Positions 12,912 to 24,488 of a DNA stretch of 64,000 nt are shown here, piece after piece. The DNA comes from Plicaturopsis crispa FD-325 SS-3 (taxonomy: Eukaryota > Basidiomycota > Agaricomycetes > Amylocorticiales > Amylocorticiaceae). The translations under genes were made by a program, and so were the position numbers. The DNA is taken from positions 44,907 through 108,906 of the forward strand of contig KN832563.1 of NCBI GenBank assembly GCA_000827205.1. The letters run 5' to 3'. The notes beneath the pieces are model-generated. The model was not told where the DNA came from. It worked only from the letters and a program-made list of their open reading frames with translations, and did not search any database. Each line of letters begins with the position of its first letter. Position 1 is the stretch's first letter.

Positions 12912-13907
12912 TTATGATATATGACTCGATGTCTTCATGATAAAAACGCAAGTTAGCGCTAGCATCGGAGACAAAGTTAGGGACAGACTCACCGATGCGT
13001 CAGGTCCGCGAGAGCCGCCCTCGACTCCTGCACTTTTATCGCCGCCTCGAGTTTGCCTCCGCCGTTTGTTCGTGCCCTTTTGCTCTTGGGCCGCAACGAC
13101 AGGCGGAGGGACATAGCGCACATTCTCGTCTCGTAAGCGGAGCCAAGGTCGAGCAGGATCGGGCTTCCTTGTCGCGTAAAGGACTTCGGACGGTGGAGGC
13201 GGTAGCCTATCGGGTTCGTCCTCGATCTCCTCTTCTGCGCGAGAAACTGGACGCGGAGGGGGCTTGGTAAACGACGACACCGTGACTTTCTTCGTCTTGG
13301 AGTTGAGCGACAGGACTTTGTGTGTCTGGTTCGGAGCAGGAGCTCCAGCGGGCGTCGGAGCGCCGCCAGCGAGCGTCGGGAAGGCGCCTACGGCCCTCCG
13401 TGCCTCCTCAGCAGCACGTTCTCGTGCATCTTCTTCCCTGGACAAAGTATCCGCAATTTGTTCTTCGACGCGCACGATAAGGGAATCGCGGGCTGCCGGC
13501 GTGAGGAGCGCGGCCCTGCAGTGCGGGCACGCGTACTGGGGCAGATTCAGTGCGCAGAGAATGAGCCCGCAGTCTCGGCATATCGGATTGAACGTGGAGA
13601 GGTCGTGTCCTCTCGCTATGGGAAATCGACGTAAGCGAATGCACGAGATTGCGGCTTGCGCATGCGACGCACCTTGACAAAAGCAGCCTCCGCTGGGATC
13701 CTTGTCCTTTCCCGTCGACCCGCGTAAGCCATCGAGAAGTGCCTCCAGCCGGCGCACTTCTTTGCTCTTGGGGGGCTCCTTGGGTTTGCCTTTGCCTTTC
13801 GATGAGCTTGGCGTAGTTGGAGGGCGAGACATTCTCGGTTGTATGCGATCGGACGGCAGCGACGAGGCTTTCTTGGTCCACGGAGTATGGTGCATGGCTA
13901 ACTGCAA
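12912..13907 (-). CDS. Activating signal cointegrator 1 (TRIP4/Rqt4-type) C2HC5 zinc-finger protein
   Basis: Exons 13907-13673 and 13615-12912 (57-bp intron) give about 312 residues. The splice completes a zf-C2HC5 module: C75-F-C77-x4-H82, then PICRDCG and PQYACPHC, i.e. a CxC...H...CxxC...CxxC arrangement as in ASC-1/TRIP4 and yeast Rqt4. That family belongs to the ASC/RQT complex with an Ski2-like helicase and acts in clearing collided ribosomes and in transcription co-activation. After the finger come an acidic helix rich in Glu/Arg, the segment KVLSLNSKTKKVTVSSFTKP and a RPWLRLRDENVRYVPPP block that I recall from fungal homologues. No ASCH domain follows, as usual in fungi. The last about 25 residues (VSLSLTLS...) may be intron read-through, since GTGAGT occurs at about 12990; start Met is uncertain (several nearby). 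Confidence 0.78.
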   Translation of the reverse strand: MQLAMHHTPWTKKASSLPSDRIQPRMSRPPTTPSSSKGKGKPKEPPKSKEVRRLEALLDGLRGSTGKDKDPSGGCFCQGASHAQAAISCIRLRRFPIARGHDLSTFNPICRDCGLILCALNLPQYACPHCRAALLTPAARDSLIVRVEEQIADTLSREEDARERAAEEARRAVGAFPTLAGGAPTPAGAPAPNQTHKVLSLNSKTKKVTVSSFTKPPPRPVSRAEEEIEDEPDRLPPPPSEVLYATRKPDPARPWLRLRDENVRYVPPPVVAAQEQKGTNKRRRQTRGGDKSAGVEGGSRGPDASVSLSLTLSPMLALTCVFIMKTSSHIS

Positions 13908-16900
13908 TTTGCAAAGCTATGGACGTCGAGTAGAGGACAAACTGAGCGGGAGCCAAACGGGAGCAGAGTATAAGGATGTTGCGAGCAGAGCAGAGAATTG
14001 TGACTGCAGTGCAGATGACTGCACGAACCCGCATGCGCTACCGATCGGTTCTCGGATTATGTCGGCTAACAACAGCTAACCGTGAAAGTACGACGAAATG
14101 TCAAAGCACTGGCTTGTACGGAGGAGGGAAATTTCCATGGGACAACCGAGGTTGCCCAGCATGATAAGAGTATATTTTCCTTGGGGAGGGACGAGGCGAT
14201 ACAAAAATCGAACGGTCACAACGCGGGATATTGCAGTCTTTACAACTCCGAGTGAAGACCGCGGGGCATCCGAAGCCTGTGCTCAGTGAAGTTGAGCGGT
14301 GACCATCAGTGAGCCACGAATTATCCATGTAGAGAAGCCTGTAAAGCGGATTTCGGTAAGGACGCGGGTCGTTCTGATCAAAAGTGCAACGAATCTCACG
14401 AAGTTGAGCGTAAAAGGCTCTGCAACACAGGCTCGACTATGAGCTACGACCGCCGCGGCCGCCGATACTGTTTACTCCGCGTCTAGGTACTCCGATATAC
14501 TGCAGTACGGCGCGCTGCATCGGTGGTGATAGGCAGTAAAGGGATCCGTGAGATTTCAGCCGTTCAGTTGCTGGCACTGGCCACCTATGAGATGGTGAAA
14601 ATCGACCCGGCGAGTACAAGGGCGTCGATTCTACAGCGACGATACCGTGCCGGGGTATTCGCCTTTAACAACGAGTCCTGCGGCGGCGGTCTTCTGTGGA
14701 GTACGCCCCATGGGGAAGACTGCGAAATTCCATGGAGGTGTACAATGTACAGCCCTCAAATATCCGGGCCTACAGCTATGCGTTTTGTGTCAGTCGGTGC
14801 CGTACACGGTCAGGACGATAGAGTGCTTGCCTGAAAATTACGATTCCCATTACAGTATAGCATATCAGTAGCCAAGCACTTCGGACACAAAACGCTGGAG
14901 GGGGCAATGGGCGAAGAAAAGAAACTGAAACTGATGAACGAGACTGGAAATTCGGAGAAGGATAGACACCTCCGAATATGAATTTTGGACCGCTCGAGAG
15001 AATACTGCCGATCGATAAGACCACGCACTTGGTCGTCGACGACGCGACTCCACGCATGGCCTTCCGTAGGGCATCCCACACGTGCATTGGGGCTCCGTAG
15101 CTCGCGAGTCCAATAGAATGCGGATGTGAAGACCCAAGCCTCGAGGTCATGGTGTTGCGATACGTAGGTCGAGGGACGCTGCAAATTCCTGGCGAGCCAA
15201 GGCCTTTTCGCGGGCATGTCAGAGGGAGGCCCGAGGATCGCGCCGCCGTGTCGAACACCAAGGGCACCGCCGCTTCCTGGCAGTCTTGAGGCGCCCGTCC
15301 CCGTGCCCTGGCGAGCCTGCTATAACGGGCCGTATGCTGTAAAGACGCTGTGAGAAACCAGACTATCACGGCAGCGTTTCCGCTGACTGCGCACCTTCAG
15401 AAAAAAATGGAAGACCTGCCAGACAGCCACCAAGAGTCGCCGCTCGTCCCTCCATTCCCCCCACCACACTCCACACCCCAGTCGCGCGGGAGACTCTGAA
15501 CAGTGCTCCGTCGCACCCACGGGCGAATGAAGGTACGACACCTGCTCGCGGTGCCGATGGCCTAGTAACAGGCACAGCCAGCGATGCGCACGCATCTACG
15601 AGTTTAGAACAGAACAGCCCAACAGCACCCTGCAGCGGCGCGGGAACGACCGGTATTCCTGGAGCATGGGTGCGGTCGAGTGATTGTGGGACCTGTGTAC
15701 ACCGCTCGTTGCGTGATTCGCGGGGACTGCCTGCGTGATTTGCGGGGGGAAGCCGTCCTCGAGAGCAGTGATTCCACACGGGGGGTTGATTGAACGCAAT
15801 GGGTGATTGAACCAGTGGGTTGATTGGACACGGGGATGGCTGATTGCGCACGGAGGAGGCTGATTGGACACGGGGAAGGTTGATTGGCCACAGCTGGGGT
15901 GCTGATCGACCCACGGCCTGACCCACCACGCTCGCCGGACGCGCGGTGGCAGAGGACGTTGCGATGTATGTGATTCAGATCCGGGGGGTGTGATTTGGGT
16001 CCTGGTGGATGCCGTAGACCGCGAGAGAACATGCGCCGCGGGTCGCGAAAGCGCAGAAATCCTGTGAGAAAACATGCGGGTTCGCAGTCCGCCATGCCGC
16101 TTCTGCCTTTGTTTTCGGCTGGAAAAAATAGAGTTTCAGTCCTGGAGGAGCTGCAAGGAGCCAGTCAGCAGAAGAGGTGGCTTGGAAAGAACGCATGACT
16201 TACTTGAGTACGGGAAGGTGGGGTGGGGTGTGTCTTCTGCGTATGTGTACCACTCGGAATGCGACGGGCAACGACGGGCAACGAAATCTGCCGAGGTGTA
16301 GACCAGCAACTATCCGAGCTTGACAGCGAGAAGCATGTATTGCTCCACGACAGCGCATCACGTAGCTCGGCGTGGATGAACGATGCGGAATGCTTATGAA
16401 CGTCGACTGCTCAGCGGCAGCACTCGACGACCGACCTCCATAAGCACTCCCACCCCTCTGTTTTTTCTTCTAATGCGGCTCAAACGGGAAACCATAGCGT
16501 CCTTCGCGAAAAGGAAACACGCTGTCTCTCGCAAAAAAAGAAAAGGAAACGCCCTTCGCGATGTGCGAAGACAGAAGGCCCCTGACGCATAACGTACTTA
16601 TATATAGGATGCCAGACGAAGTAATGAGTTCGCCACGGTAGCGTCTCGCACTGCGTAGAAGCAGCTATGCTTTCGTTGAACTGCCGCAATTGACGATGAA
16701 CCGGTGGAGATATGGAAAGATGGGAGAGTGAATAGACATCGGACGGATCGATGGGCAAATGAATAGACGGATGGATGTTCGAGCGCGTCCACGTCCACGC
16801 GCCTAATTCGGTCGCCCGTCTAAGCCAAATGCACGGCCAACTGTAGCGTCCTAGGGTCAAACACGACACCGTGCACATACACATGATGCTACTTACCTGG

Positions 16901-18218
16901 AATTGACCGGAACGGGAGGACCCTGCGAAGGTCCGGCGTCAATGGATAGAAGGTCTGCTCGCCAGTGCACGTTCTCCGTATCATCGATCAGCGATCAGGC
17001 GTCCCATCGTCAGATACTACCGCCGTCTGCAGTGCCCTCGTACAGCACCCAACGAGACAAGCAGGTAGCCTGATCAGCCAGCGGCTTAGCTCATTGGCCG
17101 CGACCGAGCTCACCGGTCGGCGAATTTGGATTTCGGCCAGTTGGCAGTGAGTACTTGCTCGTCTATGATCCCTGCCGTCCATCAGATTCCCTGAAACGGG
17201 CACCCACACTGGGTGCACAGGCCACGGGATCTGGTTTCAACCCTCACCGTGCGAGCGGGGAGCACCCTGCGCAGAGAACGCGCCCGAAAAATTGACGATA
17301 CGGGGAGCCTTAGCATGAGGATGTATAAGCACGGGAGCGACGGCTCGGAGAGCTGGGACATGTGTACGTACCATATGTGCAGCGAGGCGGGGAGTCGCCG
17401 GCTCTCTCGCAGATGAATTGATAACCTTGGAAGAGAGCCCTGGCTGCGAATGCAACTTCGGCTGTAGCCGGCGGAGGTATTGCGCTATCTGGACAGAATC
17501 ACGGTCGACCTCGTGCATGCTAGCTGATATGGACGCGTCTAAAACGCAAGGAGGCGCGTATGCACTGCCGTGGAAGCGCTGTACGTGATATGATTTCTGG
17601 CGAGGAATGGATGCACAGAATGGAGCAGTGTACGCGAGAGTAAGTGACAGCAATGAAGACGCGCAGGGATGCATGCACTAGAGTGACGTGTGTGGTGAGC
17701 AGCGTACATTCGTCGGTTTAATTCTGAACGTACATACTCGGGGAGGTGATGTGGTGATGCAGGGTCATACTGATAAGGTAGAGATCTCATCTGCGACGCG
17801 CTTGGTGATGGGATCATAGCCATGAGACTCGAAGAATTTAGCGTACGAAAGCGGGGTAAGGACCGAGCGTCTGTAAAATTGAGAGGCTATGCTATCAAAA
17901 ATACCTGCTCTTTCTCAGAGAACGATGGCTTGTTTCTATTGTTGTTCGCGAAGAGCAAGTGTACACCGGCCGTCGAGGCAGAGGAGGAGGAGGAGTTAAA
18001 GAACGAGGAGGTGATGGCCGGGCACCCGTCTGATCCGGGAGGCTATCGCGGAGTTTGAAGCGGTGGTCGAAAACGCCGGATCAGGGAGCCATTTCGGGAA
18101 ATCAAAAACTTTGAAATGTTTTAGAAAAAAGACAAACGACAACGGGGCAGATGGGCGAAAATAAACGGTGAACGGCTGAGAGACTCGGGTCCAATTTGCT
18201 TGTTGTCTTTCTACGAGG
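13908..18218. other. Long gene-poor tract
   Basis: About 4.3 kb without a gene I can support. Open frames up to 197 codons occur on the minus strand around 14.8-16.1 kb, but they overlap each other, lack motifs and partly follow the TGATT-rich repeat. The promoter of the GATA-factor gene must lie at the right end, and that of the zinc-finger gene at the left end. Confidence 0.45.
15782..15910. repeat. Imperfect 22-24 bp tandem repeat with TTGATTG/CTGATTG core
   Basis: About six degenerate copies of (G/C)TTGATTGGACACGGGG-like units follow each other. Looser copies of the TGATTTG core continue on both sides (about 15709-15745 and 15965-16000). It creates Gln/Asn/Pro-rich frames on the minus strand that are unlikely to be coding. 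Confidence 0.7.
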
Positions 18219-19778
18219 ATGGCTTCGAGCAGCGCTGAGAATCTGCAGTTCTCCTCCCCGTCTCATCAGCATCAGCAAACACAGCTCCCACACATTTCCT
18301 ATTCGCCCCATTTCAGGATGCAACACTAGTAAGCTTTCCCCTTAAATTCCCCGGTTCTCATCTTTCCTTCTCATCTTCATACAGCCAGGATCCCCCATCT
18401 CTGCCCCTGCCATCCGACAACCAGGACTCCCGCCACGAAAACTCAACTACCTCGTTCGATTTGCGCGCATACGAGCCTCGCTTCACCTCTGTCGACGGCA
18501 GCGGCCCAGCTTTTCGTGATCATCCTGTGAGTCCGTACCCATCCGGTTCAATCGAAAGCGCTCATCAAACACTACAGTCGTCTTTTCGCGATCCACATAC
18601 TTCCCTTGACTATCCATCGCACAGACAAATGCCTCTTCGCGTCGAATCCTCCATATCGCTGTATGTGCATTTTCTCCAGCTACCGTGGCGAGCCACTCAC
18701 CGCAACCAAACATAGCCATCGCCGTGCCACTGGTCCCTACGACCATTATCAGCGCCGGCCATCCTCCCCACCTATCGCTACGCTTTCCCAATCCCCGTCC
18801 CTCTCCACATCCTCACTCGATCGCTCAGCCGTCAACTCTCCAGCACCAAAGCACCGTGCTTCCCCGCCACACCACGCGTCGCACGCTTCTCCGTACCCGC
18901 AGAACAGCTACTATTCGCAAAACCAACCTCCGCCTCCGCCTGCCCACTACAACAACAGTCAACCGCCCCGAGACAGTCCGGACTCGTCACGCGGATACTA
19001 CAACGCGCGCCCGCCGTTTGAGCACAGGCGCGAATCGCACGAGCAAATGTCCTACCACAGCTACCCCGGTCCGCCCCCGTCTGTGCCGAGCATGGCTCCT
19101 CCGAATGGCGGCGGTGCGACGTATATGCACCCGGGCCACAGCGTGCACATCACGTACACCGACGACGCGTCAACGAAGCTGAACGACCGCACACGCCGCC
19201 GCTGCTTCAACTGCATCACGACCGACACGTCCACCTGGCGCCGGTCAAACCTTAACCCGGGTAAAGTCGTAAGTCGCTCTTCCTTTTGCCCAGCGTCTGC
19301 GCCACCCGATCCTGACCCCACCCCGCAGCTATGCAACAAGTGCGGTCTCTTCGAGCGCACGCACTCGCGGCCGCGCCCAGACCAATTCCCGCACAGGCGC
19401 GGGCCGCTCGCCCAGTCGTCCCTGCGATCACGCACGCCCCCGGGCCCGTCGCAGCAACAGCAGCAGCAACAGGTCTCGGCGCCGCAGCTGCCGCCGATCC
19501 AGAGCGCGGTGCAGGCGCTGCCGCCGTACCACTACCACCACCCGTCGATCGCGCCGCTGGCGTCCGTGCCCGACGAGCGGCGCGCCTACCACGCGGACAC
19601 GCTCCCGCAGATCCAGTCGTGGCACAGCCCGCCGGTGACGCCTGCGCCCCAGCAGCAGCAGCAGCAACAACAGCAGCAGCAACAACCACAACAGCATGCA
19701 CCGTCACAGTCGCCGCGCACGCAGCCGTCGATGCCCCCGCCTGCGCGGCGGGATTCGCGCGCGGAGGACTCGGCGTAG
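18219..19778 (+). CDS. GATA-type zinc-finger transcription factor with poly-Gln tracts
   Basis: Exons 18219-18328, 18385-18660, 18716-19268 and 19329-19778 yield 462 residues in one frame. The single finger is C292-FN-C295-x19-C315-NK-C318 with the GATA signature TSTWRRSNLNPGKVLCNKCGL, followed by the basic tail ERTHSRPRPDQFPHRRGPL. The last intron cuts the finger just before LCNKC, and because it is 60 nt without a stop the unspliced frame would insert 20 residues. The N-terminus is Ser/Pro/His/Tyr-rich and probably activating. The C-terminus has two poly-Gln runs (about 19450-19475 and 19650-19690). Fungal GATA factors control nitrogen, iron, light or development programmes; which applies here cannot be told. 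The 19-residue spacing and Ser in the WRRS core differ from the common 17-18 residue CxNC-WRR class. Confidence 0.88.
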
Positions 19779-22700
19779 GCGATGGACGCCGCGCCTCAAA
19801 AATCGATCCCGGCGATCCGTTCTCGTCGTCGTGCCGCGTCTCTTTTCGTGATCCGCTGCTGCTTGTGCCCCGAATGGCGCCGCAACTCGGTCTCGAGAAC
19901 ACCCGCCCGCGCTTCTTTCTGTCTGCTCACCCCGTCGATGCGTCGCCGCCAATGGACATCCTTGCTCTTCCTTTTCGTTCCGCTATTTTTTTCTCTTTCG
20001 TTCTTCTCCCCGAGGTTGTATCCTTACCTTTCTAATCGCTATATCTTCTACAGTCCATATTTATCCCGAATCGCCCCGTTCGTCTGCTACCGCCGTCGTC
20101 TTCGCTTTCTTGCTGCCGGTCCCGTATATAAGTAACTGCGTTATGTATATGATCGCTCCCCTTTCGTTCTCTTTGTCTGTTTCGAGTTCGTATCGTCTGC
20201 GCCTCTTTTGCGCCCCCAGTGTATCCCTTCTTGCCCGCGTATATAAGTATATCGTAAAAATATCTGACCAGTATTAAATCTTTTCTGTTCTCCTGAACGA
20301 CGGCGAATGGTTGAATCGATATCGTAGGCGCTATCTTACGCCGGCGTATAGACAGCTGTGCGACACGGATCTGAAGTCGAATCTGCGTCCCAGATGAATC
20401 TGATGCCTTCAATTATATGGACAGCGTTGATGATGCATGATGGGGTGATGGCCCTCCGCCTCGGTGCCCTCATGCCCACCCCCGGCGAGCGTCCCCCCTG
20501 GGGTAGAGTTTACAAGTGCTTATGGACATTGATTCGATGCAGGTGTGGCGCTGGACTTACCCGCATGCGCTATACTGGCACACAGCATCCATCTCATTCT
20601 CATGCACTTCTGCAATCAGCCACGCTGTCCTGCTCGCACGATACGTAGCAATTCCTCCAACAAGTTCACGGAGGCCCGAGAGCGGGTGGATTATGCACTG
20701 TTTGAGCATCGTTGAGGCCCATGCGGCGCGGCTAAGGACTTAAATGCAGCGGGCCTATGTTGAGGATGGTTAGTATGGTATAATTATTGTGTGGTTCCCT
20801 TCCACGGCGAGGCGTGCGATCACTGACCCGATCACCGTTCGATCACACTGGGCAAGAAGGAGCTATGCGGCAGCGCGTGTAAATTAAATTCTGGATACAT
20901 ATGTTCGCTGGTGTGTTCGTTCGCGTAGAGACTGACTTGCGAAGATCGCTAGCGCCGTTTACCGAGGAACGTCCTTATCGAAGATCATCTCGCATTGTTA
21001 ATGTGGGGCTGGCAGCCGAAACAACCTAGACGAGCTATACGTTATATTCAGCACCGTGCCACCGCAGAGGATATGGATACATACGTGCACGCACGAAACC
21101 GATGACCAAACATGGCAGGCCTTGACGAGAATAACGCCGCAGCCACCTGGCGACAGCAGGTGCTCGTGATGCACGGGGTGGGAGCGCCGGAGAGCAGCCG
21201 CTGGGAACGGGCCTCGCGCGTGCCACAGCGAGTTGTGAGAGGACATAGCTTATACCATACTGTACCATCGAAGGCTGCGGCAGCATATGGGCTGCTCACG
21301 CCACAAGCCATCAATACAAGCCGCAGCGCGAAGAGAACACCGGAAGGCTGAACGATGTCTAGAATTCGGAGAACACACGTCAATGAATTGTAGAGGAGAC
21401 GGGTCACGGATGTTGCGGCGTGCTTACAAACATGTAGCGTAAAGCGCTTCGGGCGGCTGACTGAGCACGACGTAGAGACCGATGCTGGGCTTCCGCATTT
21501 TAGTGCATACTACTGCACCCGACCGCAGAACGCGTCTGCGGAGAGGCGCTGTCAGCGGCAGGTGAGCTAGAATACGAGAAGGGCGAGTGCGTCAGACGGC
21601 CTCCCGCACTATAATAGCGAACCAGGGTGCTTACATCGACGGAGACGCGACGGAGTTCCTTCGAATGAGTTGCTACTAGCCTGAAGTCGCTACGGAGCAC
21701 GTCAGCGCGCTATGCCATGGTCAAACTTGGGATCGGTCCTCCAAGCCTCAGCTTGAGACTAAGAATTTACGGTCCGCAGATCGATAGTGGCCCTACGGCG
21801 CCTCGAGCATCGACGACTCGGAGGCCTTCTTGCCTATCGATGGTATGATCTCAGCAGCCACAAACTGGAAATCGACTGCATCAAATGCCCGGATGCTTAT
21901 TTAGAGGCTGAAATTAAATCGGACCAATCAGTGCATCACGGATCAATAAAGCGAATGAAGGAACGCAAAGGAGGGGCGATCACCAACGTTGACGTACTCG
22001 TAAAATCGTCACAGGGGAGTCGAGCTGCGATCGATTTATCCGTAGGGTATGCATTCCAGGAAATTTAGTACGCAAGTCCAATGGAGACATCTGACGACAG
22101 TGATAGGGAGACCGTGAGCGACGCTAACGGCGACATTGAATAGGAGAGGTTGCCTACGTATGCATTTGATAAGCCAACACGTTCTCCGAATAATGAAAAT
22201 TCTGCGAACGTACGCCGTGGAATGGGGCTGCAGGCCGCTGCAGGAACGATCCACAGTTCTTTCAGTCCGCAGAGCCTCACAGCATCCCAAAGAATGTTTG
22301 TGAACCGCTACCAGAACACTCCAAGTTGTAAGAAAAAAACCTCACGCTACGCCGAGCACCGAGTGCAAACAGTCAGGTGCTAGCCCAGACGAGACTAGTG
22401 CCCGCAGCTGGTGGATTGTCATCGTCGGCCAGGGATAGCGTTGTAGGACGCAGAGCCGCGGTGCATGAGACGATGCGTGGACGCCCTTGGCCCGAATCTG
22501 GATATACGACGAATCAGCGGATGGCACAAGTACGAAATTCACAAATCAACGCACGTAGCTCGCAGTTTCTGCAGGAGAAACTCCAACGAAAAGATATCGC
22601 GGTTGTGAGTAGTCAAGGGCCCAAGCGCGATATAAAATTGAGGGTGGGTCTTCTGCTAACAACAAGACGAGAAAAAAGACGAGATTGCCATTAAGACACG

Positions 22701-23679
22701 CAGCGAAACGAGTGCACGTGCACCTGCGAATGCCATCCCTCAACGCACGTCACCGAGTTAACGCGAACCTACCGACAGTCGATCAACTGCGTCACGCCTC
22801 GAGCGAGGTGCGACAGCGCGACTGAATGTCATGGGGGTTCGATACTTCGGTGATCCGCTGCGTGCAGGAAAGTAGGCACACTACAGTAGACAAAATGAAT
22901 CGAGAATGAACAGATAGCAGACGCGGGGAGATGTGGGCGATATGCGAGGCGTTTTGGGTAGGCCCATCAAGAAGTCCGGATTCCAAAGCAGGAAGCGAAG
23001 GTATCGTGTGTGAATAAGTATTGAAGCCCACGAGGAAGGTCGAATGGGCGGTGAATGTGCGATCTGCGTACAAAGTCTTCACCGCTAGACTTTCCCTCCC
23101 ATTAGGACACGGACATATCCTTGCTCGTGAAGGGCGGAACAAGGCGTGTTGGGGGTGTCAGGAGTTGGACAGCGGAAATCGTCTGCGTGCAGGACGAGAT
23201 ATACAGAGTGGGCGTACGTTCGCTAAATTTGCAATATTATTATGGCGCAGGCTGCGTATGTCCTGAAGACCGTAAGATCGGCACCATCGCAGCAAGGACA
23301 CTGTCCAATCCTGGGCGCGGGCGTGCGTGGCAGAAAAAAACATGCCCGTGCTGATTCCAGAGATGAAGTCTGAGCAAACCATTTACACTCAGCGAGAAAC
23401 TTATTGCACGCACACGAGATCTCCACCGCCGTACCGCCACACTTCAAATGTGACATAAGTGCATCGACGAGTGCTATCGCTGAGTGCGAAGACGAGGTGA
23501 TCGAGTGGCCGAGCGTCGTGGGTGGTGGTGGTCAACTCGAAGCTGTTAAAAGATCCCCAGCCTCGCGTCCTCCCATCTCTTCCCCCAACTCATCCCCGGC
23601 GTCGACGAGTTATTTGCCTGCGCTTTTCTTACTACTACCAAACCTCTTCGTGAACTACTCGTTTTCTTTCTCGCCGCCA
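19779..23679. other. Long gene-poor tract
   Basis: Starts with a T/C-rich probable 3' UTR of the GATA gene (to about 20.1 kb). Beyond that only short, motif-free open frames occur on both strands. No tandem repeat or TIR pair was noticed. Confidence 0.45.
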
Positions 23680-24184
23680 TGGATCGTCAATTTCGCAACA
23701 AGAGTGAGTTGCTGCTCCCCGTCGTTCCTCTTCGTTACTATGGCTGAAATGTTTCTCCCTTGGACTCCCTCCAGAGATCGTCGATCTGACCGAACAAGAG
23801 CTCCTTACACTCGGATTTCTGGGCGACAGTGAGCTGCTTTCGTCGTTACACACACATGCCCACCTCGCTCACTCATGACTGTCCGTCCACCTCATAGATG
23901 CTCTTCCGGGTGTCAGAGATATGGTCCAAGTCACAGTTTTCTCTGTGCTCTCGTGCATCTCACTGATACGTATCTTTTCTAGACTATCATCGTCCGAGTT
24001 ACCCGTTCCACCGCCTTCACGTAGATATCGTGGCCGCGCACGATCCAGGGCTCAGCGAGCTCGTGGCCTCGACGCCAAGCATGCACTGTACTACCCGTAT
24101 GAGGGAGCCGAAAGTACACCGCACAGCTTGGCACCGACTGGCCGATCGAGGCAGCACCCGCGGCCAAGCGCTGGAAGTGGGTAA
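23680..24184 (+). other. Possible small multi-exon gene or gene remnant, unidentified
   Basis: An ATG at 23680 opens MDRQFRNK. A canonical GTGAGT donor (23704) and a CCAG acceptor lead to KIVDLTEQELLTLGFLGD, and a second GTGAGC..TAG intron leads to NALP. A third splice to ACTATCATCG near 24 kb would continue DYHRPSYPFHRLHVDI. The first two introns look real, and the amino-acid composition is gene-like, but I recognise no family and cannot find a clean end. It may be the head of a decayed gene. Confidence 0.25.
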
Positions 24185-24488
24185 GCATCGTCTACATGCG
24201 CATAGGCTATTGTGATTGACGGTGTGATTTTCCTAGCTTCTGCATGAAGCGTCAGGCCATGGTCACGCTCGGGTTTGGTCTTTCCTCGTCTGTCACTGTG
24301 CTCGTTAATGCCACTGTGCTAGGCATGCTTCAACACTTGTCCTTGGGCACGAGATCGAGTTCGGCAGGGAGCGTTTCACAGAAAACGCGGTGATCCGTTC
24401 GCCCTCACCGTGTACATCGTTTCTAATAGGTACGAAGACTTGTGCTTGTATAAGTAGTGTAATTAGAAGGAAGTCTATGTGCGGTATA

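Noticed and set aside
14776-15369. 197-codon minus-strand frame
   Set aside because: No domain, no splice partners and an equally long overlapping frame; not supportable as a gene.
15366-16095. Overlapping minus-strand frames rich in Asn-Gln-Pro
   Set aside because: They derive from the TGATTG tandem repeat and occur in two frames at once, so they are repeat artefacts.
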